Shown here piece by piece: positions 42,374 to 50,283 of a DNA stretch of 64,000 nt; position 1 is the stretch's first letter; the number at the start of each line of letters is the position of its first letter. Both the position numbers and the translations under genes were made by a program. Source of the DNA: Shinella yambaruensis (GTDB taxonomy: Bacteria > Pseudomonadota > Alphaproteobacteria > Rhizobiales > Rhizobiaceae). A model generated the notes under the pieces. It had not been told where the DNA came from, did no database searches, and saw only the letters and a list, made by a program, of their open reading frames with translations. The stretch covers positions 310,001 through 374,000 of the forward strand of contig NZ_JALJCK010000007.1 of assembly GCF_022899355.1 (NCBI RefSeq), in the 5' to 3' direction.

Positions 42374-43390
42374 ATGGCCAGAAAGAACATCTTCGGCGCG
42401 GACACTGATGCACCGGCAGGCGCCAGCGCCGAAACCGGCTCGCTGGCCGACATCCGTCCACTGGCCAATCTCGACCGGCCCCTGCGGCGCTCCGGTCCGG
42501 TCGGTGCCTTTTCGCAGTCCCTGGGCAGTATCTCGGAAAAGGCGCAGCGCGCGGCCGACCTCGAAAAGCAGCTCGCCCATGGCCAGACTATTGTCGAGCT
42601 GGATCCGTCCCTCATCGACAGTTCCTTCGTGCCGGACAGACTCGAGATCGATCCCGAAGGTCTCAACAGCCTTGTCGGGCAGATCCGTGAACACGGCCAG
42701 CAGGTCCCGATCCTGGTCCGCCCCCATCCGGATGCCGAAGGCCGCTACCAGGTCGCCTATGGCCATCGGCGGCTTGCCGCCATCCGCAAGATCGGTGGAG
42801 CGATCAAGGCGGTCATCCGGCCACTCACGGATGAGCAGCTCGTCGTCAGCCAGGGGCAGGAAAACAACGCCCGTACTGATCTTTCCTATATCGAGCGAAC
42901 ATTCTTTGCCCTTCGCCTCGAGCGGCGCGGTTTTTCACGCGACATCATCATGTCGTCGCTCGGTGTGGACAAGGCCGCCCTGTCGCGGATGATCGCCCTG
43001 GCGAGCCGGCTTCCCGATGCGCTGATCGAGGCGATCGGACCGGCGCCGAGTTTTGGCCGCACGCGATGGGCCGAGGTGGCCGACCTGCTCGACAATGCCC
43101 TGAAGAAAGCCAGGGCGTTGAAACTCATTCATGCCGATGAATTCAAGGCGCTGTCTTCCGATGGCCGCTTCGAGCATCTCTTCGAACAGCTGCGGGCGGC
43201 AAAGCCGAAGCCCAGAAGCGGGGAGTGGCGCGCGGACGGTTCCAGGGCCGTGAAGGTCACGGAGACCGAAGGGCAGCTCACCTTGAATTTCAACAAGGCT
43301 GCCGTGCCGAAGTTCGGTGCTTTCGTCGAGAAGCGGCTTGACCGGCTCTACGAGGAATTCCTGAAGGAAAACGAGGAGCTTGAACCGTAA
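42374..43390 (+). CDS. repB: Plasmid partitioning protein RepB (ParB-type)
   Basis: A 338-residue ParB-family protein with the nuclease/CTPase-like segment YGHRRLAAIRKIGG near residue 130 and QENNARTDLSYIER near 162. A helix-turn-helix (LGVDKAALSRMIALASRLP) lies near 197. It should bind the GTTGTACATGTACAAC sites. The C-terminal region provides dimerisation. Ends 150 bases before repC, the gap holding the antisense RNA. Confidence 0.95.
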   Translation: MARKNIFGADTDAPAGASAETGSLADIRPLANLDRPLRRSGPVGAFSQSLGSISEKAQRAADLEKQLAHGQTIVELDPSLIDSSFVPDRLEIDPEGLNSLVGQIREHGQQVPILVRPHPDAEGRYQVAYGHRRLAAIRKIGGAIKAVIRPLTDEQLVVSQGQENNARTDLSYIERTFFALRLERRGFSRDIIMSSLGVDKAALSRMIALASRLPDALIEAIGPAPSFGRTRWAEVADLLDNALKKARALKLIHADEFKALSSDGRFEHLFEQLRAAKPKPRSGEWRADGSRAVKVTETEGQLTLNFNKAAVPKFGAFVEKRLDRLYEEFLKENEELEP

Positions 43391-43446
43391 AAGAAAAAGG
43401 CCCCCAAACGACCAAAGCCGTGGAAGCCTTCTCCTGATTTCTAGCA
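43391..43446 (-). ncRNA. repABC counter-transcribed RNA (incompatibility antisense RNA)
   Basis: In the repB-repC gap the minus strand shows TTGACT (43481-43476) and, 17 bases on, GATTCT with a TGC extension (43458-43453). A rho-independent terminator follows: arms at 43422-43430 and 43397-43405 pair over 9 bp (two G-U), then a run of T with one C. This gives an RNA of about 55 nt, the normal place and size for the ctRNA that restricts repC expression and sets copy number. Confidence 0.72.
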
Positions 43447-43540
43447 AGATCAAGAATCGCATTTCCACGAATCCTAGTCAAGAGTCTTTGGCACCGTTTT
43501 GGTGAGCGGATTTCTTTTGCCTGAAGAGAGGTGAAGGAAA

Positions 43541-44755
43541 ATGCGAAATGGAAATGTGACGACGCCCTTCGGGCGGCGGCCGATGACGCTTGCCCTGGTG
43601 AAGGGCCAGCTGGAGACGGCCGGCCGCAACCCGAACAAGGCGGTCGACAAGTGGAAGGTCTTCCGGGATGTCTGCGAGGCGAAGGATATCTTCGGGCTTC
43701 AGGATCGCGCGCTGGCTGTGCTTCACGCACTGCTGAGCTTTTATCCCGAGCCGGATCTCTCCGACGAGCGGGGTCTGGTGGTCTTTCCCTCGAACGCCCA
43801 ATTGGCCATCCGTGCGCATGGCATCGCCGGAACGACGCTGCGGCGCCATCTGGCGGCCCTGGTGGATGCCGGGCTGATCCAGCGCCGCGACAGCCCGAAC
43901 GGCAAGCGATATGCCCATCGCAACAGGGGAGGGGAGATCGAGGAGGCTTTCGGCTTCAACCTGGCGCCACTGCTTGCCCGTGCGGCCGAACTGGCGGGGA
44001 TCGCTCAACAGGTGGCCGAGGAGAAGCTGCGTTTTAAGCGCGCCAAGGAGGCCCTGACGCTGTGCCGGCGCGACGTGCGCAAGTTGATTTCCGCGGCGAT
44101 GGAAGAGGGGGCCGACGGCGATTGGGCGGCGATTGAGGACCTTTATCTCGCCCTGATCGCCCGGCTTCCGCGCCTGCCGCGGCGCGGCCAGGTCGACGCC
44201 GTGCTGGAAGAAATGGAGCTGCTGCGCGAGGAGATCATCAACCGTCTGGAAATGCAGGTAAAAGCAGAAAAAATGAACGGCAATGCTGTCCAACACGGAC
44301 AGCATATACAGAATTCAAAACCCGACTCCATCCATGAACTTGAACCTAGCTCTAAAAACGAGCAGGGCGAGATGCCGAGGCAGGAGGTGAAACGGTTCGC
44401 GGTGCAGCCGAAGGCCTTCCCACTAGCGATGGTGCTGAAGGCTTGCCCCCAGGTTTGCGACTATGCCCCGGATGGTCGCATCACGCATTGGCACGACCTG
44501 TTGTCGGCGGCCGTGACGGTCCGCTCGATGCTGGGCGTCAGCCCTTCGGCCTACCAGGAGGCATGCGAGATCATGGGACCGGAGAACGCGGCGGTGGCAA
44601 TGGCCTGTATCCTCGAGCGGGCAGGGCACATCAACTCCGCCGGCGGTTACCTGCGCGACCTGACACGAAAAGCCGCGCGCGGCGAATTCGGGCTCGGCCC
44701 GATGCTGATGGCGGCATTGCGGGCGAATGGCGCAGTAGAGAAACGCACAGGGTGA
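43541..44755 (+). CDS. repC: Replication initiator protein RepC
   Basis: A 404-residue RepC of normal length. The N-terminus has GRRPMTLALVKGQ, followed by KWKVFRDVCEAKDIFGLQDRALAVLHALLSFYPE and the DNA-binding winged helix (GIAGTTLRRHLAALVDAGLIQRRDSPNGKRYA). The C-terminal domain has LAMVLKACPQVCDYAPDGRITHWHDLL and GYLRDLTRKAARGEF. The coding sequence itself carries an AT-rich patch near 44255-44360, where RepC is expected to open the origin. Preceded by AAGGAAA. Confidence 0.95.
   Translation: MRNGNVTTPFGRRPMTLALVKGQLETAGRNPNKAVDKWKVFRDVCEAKDIFGLQDRALAVLHALLSFYPEPDLSDERGLVVFPSNAQLAIRAHGIAGTTLRRHLAALVDAGLIQRRDSPNGKRYAHRNRGGEIEEAFGFNLAPLLARAAELAGIAQQVAEEKLRFKRAKEALTLCRRDVRKLISAAMEEGADGDWAAIEDLYLALIARLPRLPRRGQVDAVLEEMELLREEIINRLEMQVKAEKMNGNAVQHGQHIQNSKPDSIHELEPSSKNEQGEMPRQEVKRFAVQPKAFPLAMVLKACPQVCDYAPDGRITHWHDLLSAAVTVRSMLGVSPSAYQEACEIMGPENAAVAMACILERAGHINSAGGYLRDLTRKAARGEFGLGPMLMAALRANGAVEKRTG
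44255..44360. other. Candidate replication origin (oriV) inside repC
   Basis: A markedly A-rich stretch within an otherwise GC-rich gene, coding for a low-complexity linker of RepC. It includes a perfect 9-bp dyad, ATGCTGTCC (44283-44291) and GGACAGCAT (44297-44305), with a 5-base loop. In repABC plasmids the origin maps to an AT-rich region within repC. Confidence 0.6.
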
Positions 44756-45440
44756 CCGTCAGCTTTTTCGGCTCGCGCCCCGTTCAGCCGAGTGCCCTTG
44801 CTTGCTGGGCGTCCGTTTGCCGCAGGATACGGGCAGCTTCCATTTTAATGATCTGGTGGCAGGAGGAAAGGTTAGCCATGGCGGAGATAGTTCGGTCTTC
44901 GATACCGTCACGAGGCCTACCGCGTGCAGACCCGGCCATCGGATGTGACCCAGCCGGATCCTTTTACGCTTGCCTCCGCAGGCGGAAGTCGAAGTTCGTA
45001 CGACCGTTTCTTGAACTCCGAAGCGCACTCCTGGGTGAGACGACGCCGGTGGAGGCAGTCAGGACGTTATAACAATATCACGGGGCATTCTGCCGGTGAG
45101 ACTGTACCTTCCGGCTGGAGTCCTCAAGGTGAGGACGGCGGGATAGCAAGTGCAAGTGTGTTGTAGCGACGCCAGTGGTTGGCGGGCCGTATGGCGGCGC
45201 AGGCGCGTTTTGAGAGGGAGCTCGCTGTTTTCGGCTCATTTCTTCATAATGACCACAATGAGCGATAAGGCAACGTTATCCGGCATATTATTACGGTGAC
45301 ATCATGTGCGGCTTTCGTGCAATCATATGGGATAAAGTGCGCTCGTGCTGTAGCGCTCGCCCTCATGGATTCACCCTTTGCCCAGCCCGCTTCGCTTCTC
45401 ACGCGACCCACCGTCTTGCCCGGCTAGGCCTTGCCGTACG
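44756..45440. other. Non-coding or decayed region downstream of repC
   Basis: No gene recognised on either strand. Reading frames are short and lack family features. Base composition varies, with an AT-rich pocket around 45240-45330 containing a 13-codon open frame (ATG at 45260) without support as a gene. The region appears to be eroded accessory DNA. Confidence 0.5.
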
Positions 45441-45600
45441 GCCTGGAACCGGATGACCTTGTCGCAGCATTCGCTGCCGGCATGGCCCTGAAATCGCTTG
45501 ATGATCTCGTTTCGACCGGGCCGCGCTGAGCTGGCTGCTGGAGCAAGACGCCGTGGCGGCGACGGCACCCGGCACGCACCTATCGCACTGGGCGATGACC
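45441..45600 (+). pseudogene. Remnant of a DUF1403-like plasmid gene
   Basis: From 45441 one frame reads GLEPDDLVAAFAAGMALKSL followed by DDLVSTGPR and a stop at 45530. This resembles the middle of DUF1403 proteins (AFAAGxALKxLDDLV), which occur beside ScpB-like genes on rhizobial repABC replicons. Both ends are lost and a different frame continues. Assignment rests on one short conserved block recalled from memory. Confidence 0.4.
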
Positions 45601-45640
45601 CGCGTGTTCGACCGGCTGGAGGGGTTTGGCAAGGTGCGTG

Positions 45641-45875
45641 AACCGTCCGGCCACGCGTCGGCGATCCGAGCGTCGCAGGCCCCGACGTGGAAAGGTGCGC
45701 CCGCACTGAGTTCAAGGCGCGATGGTGCTGACGGCGATCGCCTATTTCCAGTCGATCACCCGCGGTGAGTTGCCGAAGATTTCTGGCAAGGAGGTCAGCC
45801 GGGACACGATCGCCTCCCTGCGCACGCCAATTACCTCACCTCCGGCCCGCGCAGCCCGACGCCGGGCGCGCCGTG
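45641..45875 (+). pseudogene. Remnant of an ScpB-like gene (segregation/condensation protein B)
   Basis: MVLTAIAYFQSITRGELPKI from 45722 continues SGKEVSRDTIASLR, matching the second winged helix of ScpB (AIAYxQPITRxELxxxxGKExSRDxIxxLR). The frame then shifts and NYLTSGPRSPTPGAP follows around 45835-45875, the ScpB segment after that helix. The start and the C-terminus are missing. Plasmid-borne ScpB-like genes are common near repABC loci; this one is dead. Confidence 0.6.
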
Positions 45876-45903
45876 CAAGCGAGCCAGCCATAGCGGTGCG
45901 CCG

Positions 45904-46542
45904 TTGATCGGCGTTTGCGCCGGCACGTTCGTGCTTGCGGAGGCCGGCCTCATGACGCAGCACTATACCTGCGTGAGCTGGCTACATTTCCGTGTGTTTC
46001 GCGCGCTTTTCCCCGATCACAGGGTGCGGGCGGACCGTATCTACAATCTCGACAAACAGCGAGACTCCTGTGCCGGTGGCAGCAGCGCGGCCGATATGGC
46101 CGCGACGATCGTCCGCCGCTTCATCAGCAGGGAAGCGGAGTGCAACGCCCTGGAAGTGCTGCAGCTCGACAAGGCACGCACGCTTGCCGACATCCAGCCG
46201 CGTCGGCCGTTGGCGCTCGATTGCGAAGACAATCGCCTGCGGGTTGTCCTGATCCTCATGGAAGGTCATCTCGATGAGACCTTGAGCGTCCAGAAGCTGG
46301 CGGCGACGGTCGGCGTGTCGTGTCGCCAACTGGAACGGCTCTTTACAACGCACCTGAAAATGTCGCCGGCCCGCGCCTACAAGCAGGTGAGGGTCGAGCA
46401 TGCGAAGGCGCTGTTGTTGCAATCCAAATCACCGCTCATCGAGATTGCCCTGGAGGTCGGCTTCACGAGCGCATCGCATTTCGCCCGCGAGTTCAAGAGC
46501 ATTGTGGGACAGACGCCGAGCCAGTTCCGGCAGGCTGCGTGA
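45904..46542 (+). pseudogene. GlxA/AraC family regulator, 5'-truncated
   Basis: An open frame of 212 codons holding the end of the DJ-1/PfpI-like domain (LIGVCAGTFVLAEAGLM, CVSWLHF, DRIYNLDK, CAGGSSAADMAA) and the complete AraC double helix-turn-helix (QKLAATVGVSCRQLERLF and IALEVGFTSASHFAREFKS). Intact GlxA-type regulators have about 320 residues, so about 100 N-terminal residues are gone, replaced by the ScpB remnant. A TTG at 45904 is the only start. It may be untranslated, though the DNA-binding part is intact. Confidence 0.7.
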
Positions 46543-46642
46543 GGAGGCCCGAGCGGTCGGGAAAAGCTGTCGTTCAAGACACCGCGGATGTCGTAATTTC
46601 GACGGTCCTTTTGCCCCTCAAGTGAAATGCTGGCGACATTCA

Positions 46643-46802
46643 GGGTGCCATACCGGCCTTGCCGGGGTGGATAATTGGGAAGCCGGTCCAATGCCGGCGC
46701 TGCCCCCGCAACGGTAGCGGAACGAAATCTCGACGAATGCCACTGGCCGGCCAGCCGAGAGGGTCCTTAGGGGCGGTTCCGAAGCCCGGAAACCAGCCTT
46801 GA
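46643..46802 (+). promoter_or_regulatory. Cobalamin (B12) riboswitch
   Basis: Conserved elements appear in the expected order. ATTGGGAAGCCGGTCCAATG at 46674-46693 is the GGGAA...GGT part; CCGGCGCTGCCCCCGCAACG follows, the invariant GCTGCCCCCGCAACGGTA core. ATGCCACTGG is next, and finally GAAGCCCGGAAACCAGCCT, the B12 box. The aptamer points to the gene at 46999. Between them, CCCGC-GGAGGA-GCGGG forms a small hairpin with an SD-like loop. No B12-related gene is adjacent. Confidence 0.85.
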
Positions 46803-46998
46803 ATCCATGACTCGGCCGATTGCGGTGGGCGATCGAGAGGCGAACGGCGTCCTCTCATGGACGCTCCGTTGCTTTCTCCTTTCCATCCTTCGTCGAGAGA
46901 CGTTTCGCGGATCGCCCGGCGGTTCGCGTTTCGTCCTGACCACGATCCTGCCCGCGGAGGAGCGGGCCGGGCGGCTTCAACAAAGGAGGAGACAGAGC
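46803..46998. other. Leader between the riboswitch and fdhA
   Basis: About 200 bases with no supported gene. It ends in AAAGGAGGAGACAGAGC, the fdhA ribosome-binding site. A clear rho-independent terminator or SD-sequestering expression platform was not identified by eye. Confidence 0.45.
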
Positions 46999-48189
46999 AT
47001 GAGCAGGAACCGAGGCGTCGTTTACATGCGGCCCGGCAAGGTCGAGGTCCGCGACATCGATGATCCGAAACTCGAAGCGCCGGATGGCCGCCGCATCGAG
47101 CACGGCGTGATCCTCAAGGTAATTTCCACGAATATCTGCGGCTCCGACCAGCATATGGTGCGCGGCCGGACCACGGCGATGCCGGGCCTTGTCCTCGGCC
47201 ACGAGATCACGGGCGAAGTGATCGAGAAGGGCATCGACGTCGAGATGCTTGAGATCGGCGACATCGTCTCGGTGCCCTTCAACGTCGCCTGTGGCCGCTG
47301 CCGCTGCTGCAAGTCGCAGGATACCGGCGTCTGCCTGACGGTGAATCCGTCGCGCGCCGGCGGCGCCTATGGCTATGTCGACATGGGCGGCTGGATCGGC
47401 GGGCAGGCACGCTACGTCACCATCCCCTATGCCGATTTCAACCTCCTGAAATTCCCCGATCGCGACAAGGCGATGGCCAAGATCCGCGACCTCACCATGC
47501 TCTCCGACATCCTGCCGACCGGCTTCCACGGCGCGGTGCGCGCGGGCGTCGGCGTCGGTTCGACCGTCTATGTGGCCGGTGCCGGCCCGGTCGGGCTTGC
47601 GGCGGCCGCTTCCGCGCGCATCCTCGGTGCGGCGGTCGTGATGATCGGCGATTTCAACAAGGACCGTCTCGCCCACGCGGCGAAGGTCGGCTTCGAGCCC
47701 ATCGACCTCTCCAGGAGCGACCGGCTGGGTGACATGATCGCCGAAGTGGTCGGCACGAACGAGGTGGACAGCGCCATCGATGCCGTCGGCTTCGAGGCGC
47801 GCGGCCATGCGGGCGGCGAGCAGCCGGCCATCGTGCTCAACCAGATGATGGAGATCACCCGCGCCGCCGGCTCGATCGGCATTCCGGGCCTCTACGTCAC
47901 GGAAGATCCGGGCGCGGTCGACAACGCAGCCAAGCAGGGCAGCCTGTCGCTGCGCTTCGGTCTCGGCTGGGCGAAGGCGCAGTCGTTTCATACAGGCCAG
48001 ACGCCGGTGCTCAAGTACAACCGGCAGCTCATGCAGGCCATCCTGCACGACCGCCTGCCCATCGCCGATATCGTCAATGCGAAAATCATCGCGCTCGACG
48101 ATGCGGTGCAGGGCTACGAGAGCTTCGATCAGGGCGCGGCAACAAAGTTCGTACTCGATCCCCATGGGGACCTGTTGAAGGCGGCCTGA
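46999..48189 (+). CDS. fdhA: Glutathione-independent formaldehyde dehydrogenase
   Basis: A 396-residue zinc alcohol dehydrogenase-type enzyme closely matching Pseudomonas putida formaldehyde dehydrogenase from memory. It has NICGSDQHMVRGR with the catalytic-zinc Cys near residue 46, GHEITGEV with His/Glu, and the structural zinc set CGRCRCCKSQDTGVC near 97. The long insertion NPSRAGGAYGYVDMGGW and NAD motif VAGAGPVGLAAAA near 192 follow. It oxidises formaldehyde to formate with tightly bound NAD+. The gene lies behind a cobalamin riboswitch, an unusual context. Confidence 0.93.
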   Translation: MSRNRGVVYMRPGKVEVRDIDDPKLEAPDGRRIEHGVILKVISTNICGSDQHMVRGRTTAMPGLVLGHEITGEVIEKGIDVEMLEIGDIVSVPFNVACGRCRCCKSQDTGVCLTVNPSRAGGAYGYVDMGGWIGGQARYVTIPYADFNLLKFPDRDKAMAKIRDLTMLSDILPTGFHGAVRAGVGVGSTVYVAGAGPVGLAAAASARILGAAVVMIGDFNKDRLAHAAKVGFEPIDLSRSDRLGDMIAEVVGTNEVDSAIDAVGFEARGHAGGEQPAIVLNQMMEITRAAGSIGIPGLYVTEDPGAVDNAAKQGSLSLRFGLGWAKAQSFHTGQTPVLKYNRQLMQAILHDRLPIADIVNAKIIALDDAVQGYESFDQGAATKFVLDPHGDLLKAA

Positions 48190-48201
48190 TGACATGAAAC
48201 G

Positions 48202-48230
48202 GGCGCCGGCCGGTTCTCATGGCCGGCGCC
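48202..48230 (+). terminator. Strong hairpin after fdhA
   Basis: GGCGCCGGCC and GGCCGGCGCC pair perfectly over 10 bp with a 9-base loop, 12 bases after the fdhA stop. Very stable, but without a T-tract. Confidence 0.6.
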
Positions 48231-48299
48231 GCAAGCACGATGGAATGCGCGCTGCCACACGGGCCACAGGATGGCGCCTCATCGATCAAGAATACCAGC

Positions 48300-49042
48300 A
48301 TGGCTCACCTTCGGGATGTCTTGAAGGACCACATCGTCGATGACAGATCCGGTTGGAGCATGGGCTCCTTCGGCGCTGTCGCCGAGTTTCATCGGGATTG
48401 GGGCGAATATCTGGAAGCCGACGCGCCGACGATGTTCGTGCACGCGACGCCGCGTGGTGCAATCCGGCTGAATGCCGGAACGGTCGGGAGATCGTCCCTC
48501 TCGCCTATGAGGCCCTCAGCCCGAAGCCGCATCGATGGAGCCACGGCCTGGCACTTTGCCTGCCGCAGCCGGTTCGATCCCGGCAATCCGGCAAGCGACG
48601 CGATGAGGAGGGCACACCTCCATCGCGTCGCCTTGACTCGCATCGGCCGCATCGAGGTCTTCCAGAAGATCGGCGGGCCGGACACGGGCGGCGTTTCGCC
48701 CGCGGGGCTGCATACGCATCTCTTGCCGCAATTGCTGAAGTCGCGGTGCACGCATTCGGCCAACATCCCGATCCCGCGGTATCACGTTCCGCTCGGCTAT
48801 CTTCATCCCGCCAATCCTGTGATGGGCGGGGATCGGGATTTCGACATCGATGATCACGCCGCTTCCAGGATCTGTTCGAGCGCTTCGCGCGCCGGGACCT
48901 GCCGATCCTGCGCAAGGCGGTGCTGGACGGGCTCGCCCGCAAGATAGACCCCGAGCAATTCCTAGCGCAATCCGACCGCTTCAGCCGGGCCACCGTGCGC
49001 ATCATGCTGCGTCAGCAGTATCGGCTCGGGGCTTCCATCTGA
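48300..49042 (+). pseudogene. Frameshifted conserved hypothetical gene (DUF6925-like)
   Basis: One protein can be followed through three frame changes. It begins MAHLRDVLKDHIVDDRSGWS and MGSFGAVAEFHRDWGEY, then shifts near 48490 to REIVPLAYEALSPKPHRWSH. It returns near 48580 to the first frame (RIGRIEVFQKIGG, GLHTHLLPQLLKS, LHPANPVMG). Finally, from about 48867, it reads FQDLFERFARRDLPILRKAV to a stop at 49042. The order is that of an intact protein of about 240 residues. The family name is recalled with limited certainty; the function is unknown. Confidence 0.65.
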
Positions 49043-49289
49043 CGCAGGCAGCCAGTGGGACGATCTGTTCCTTGGTGGGGATAAGATTTGCCTGATTTGA
49101 TCTCTGGAAACGGAACTGCTAGCCGCTGAATCGGCGGGGCACTGGTCCAAAAGGGCCGCCAAGAAAGACGCCCCTGCCTTCGATAGCTCTTTTGACCATC
49201 TTATAGTCGTTGTGCACCCGGCATTCTTGATTGTGACATCGGAATTGGCGACGTCTTTCAAGACGATCCTTAGTTTGGAGCTTCTTGAA

Positions 49290-49595
49290 ATGGCCGGAAA
49301 GATTGACAGGATATATGACGCTCTCATTGGTGGCGCAGAACGAGGGCTGGTGGATGACGCGCTTTACCGCCATGTCCTGGCGGAATGTCCGAAGGCGAGC
49401 AGCAAGAGGATCGTGAAGGCTTCGCTGCTGGCGCTGACCGATCCGGGCGTGAAGGACGCCCAAATTCTGAAGGTCGTCTATGCCTTGGCCATCAGGCATC
49501 GGCTCGACCCGGTGATGGACAACGATTTCGAGCCCGTCGAGGAACCGACGGCCGACAAGGCCTTGGTGAAGAAGCGGAAACGCGTAAAGGCTTGA
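49290..49595 (+). CDS. Small conserved-type hypothetical protein
   Basis: A 101-residue soluble protein I cannot assign to a function. It reads KIDRIYDALIGGAERGLVDD and later SKRIVKASLLALTDPGVKDAQILKVVYALAIRHRL in shorter helices, followed by an acidic then a very basic tail (KKRKRVKA). Short proteins of this type are widespread in Rhizobiaceae in my recollection. ATG 49290 is preceded by GGAG at 9 bases; an in-frame ATG at 49212 is possible. Confidence 0.6.
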   Translation: MAGKIDRIYDALIGGAERGLVDDALYRHVLAECPKASSKRIVKASLLALTDPGVKDAQILKVVYALAIRHRLDPVMDNDFEPVEEPTADKALVKKRKRVKA

Positions 49596-49832
49596 GATTG
49601 CAGCCTGAGACCCCCTTTGCACTTCTGACCGCTCGATGGCTCGTGCTGGACTGGCTCATAGGAGCTGGGGCCGCCCGGAATGCTTTGCCAATCATCCGCG
49701 ATTTGGCGGGCGTGCGGGCACACGACCGCCGATTGCTGAACGAAGCCGCCGGTCGGTCGTGCCTCGTGTCGCTGCGAGGAGGAACGGCCGGATGGTGATC
49801 GAATGACCGACACCACCCGGACTGTCCATGCC
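49596..49832. other. Interval with an unsupported short open frame
   Basis: An open frame from TTG 49592 to 49798 (about 68 codons, containing ARWLVLDWLIGAGAARNALP) has no recognised relatives and no clear ribosome-binding site. I see no RNA gene or repeat. Confidence 0.4.
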
Positions 49833-50102
49833 TCAGGCGTTTTCGGTCTGGTCTTCTTCCTCGACCTTGTCGTCATCCTCGGTCTTGCCGGTTTCCCAGC
49901 TCAACTGAAACTCGATTTCGGCGCTGCCTTCCTCGATCTCGTAGACGATCGAAGCGACAGCGTCCTGCGGGATGACGACTTCCTCGTCCTCGAGCCGGAT
50001 CGAGTAGTTTTCGTTCGATTCCAGCATATCCGCCAGCCGGCGGAGTTCCGCTGCGAATTCCGCTATGGAATAGGTCTTCTGGATTTCGCGTTCTGCTTCC
50101 AT
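49833..50102 (-). CDS. Amphi-Trp domain-containing protein
   Basis: An 89-residue acidic protein. It has EREIQKTYSIAEFAAELRRL near the start and ADMLESNENYSIRLEDEEVVIP and EIEFQLSW in the middle, the features of the amphi-Trp domain of unknown function, then a highly acidic tail (KTEDDDKVEEEDQTENA). Start ATG 50102 follows AGAGGATCAGTC. Single-gene unit between the small hypothetical gene and the patatin operon. No partner is evident. Confidence 0.75.
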   Translation of the reverse strand: MEAEREIQKTYSIAEFAAELRRLADMLESNENYSIRLEDEEVVIPQDAVASIVYEIEEGSAEIEFQLSWETGKTEDDDKVEEEDQTENA

Positions 50103-50283
50103 GACTGATCCTCTGTTTAGCAGTTGGCAGCAGCATGAAAGCGTTCGACTGCAAAACAACGATGAAGTTTTGATAGTATTTACATGATATTATTTACGTA
50201 TCTTCTGTATATTGCGCGGATTGGTGAATCTGCGCAGCGGGAAATAACCCTCTGTCGAATGTAATATTTTCTTGTAGGGGGAA

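Noticed and set aside
45260-45301. 13-codon open frame (MSDKATLSGILLR) in the post-repC region
   Set aside because: Too short, with no ribosome-binding site or recognised relatives.
49592-49798. 68-codon frame after the small hypothetical gene
   Set aside because: No ribosome-binding site, no similarity recalled, TTG start only.
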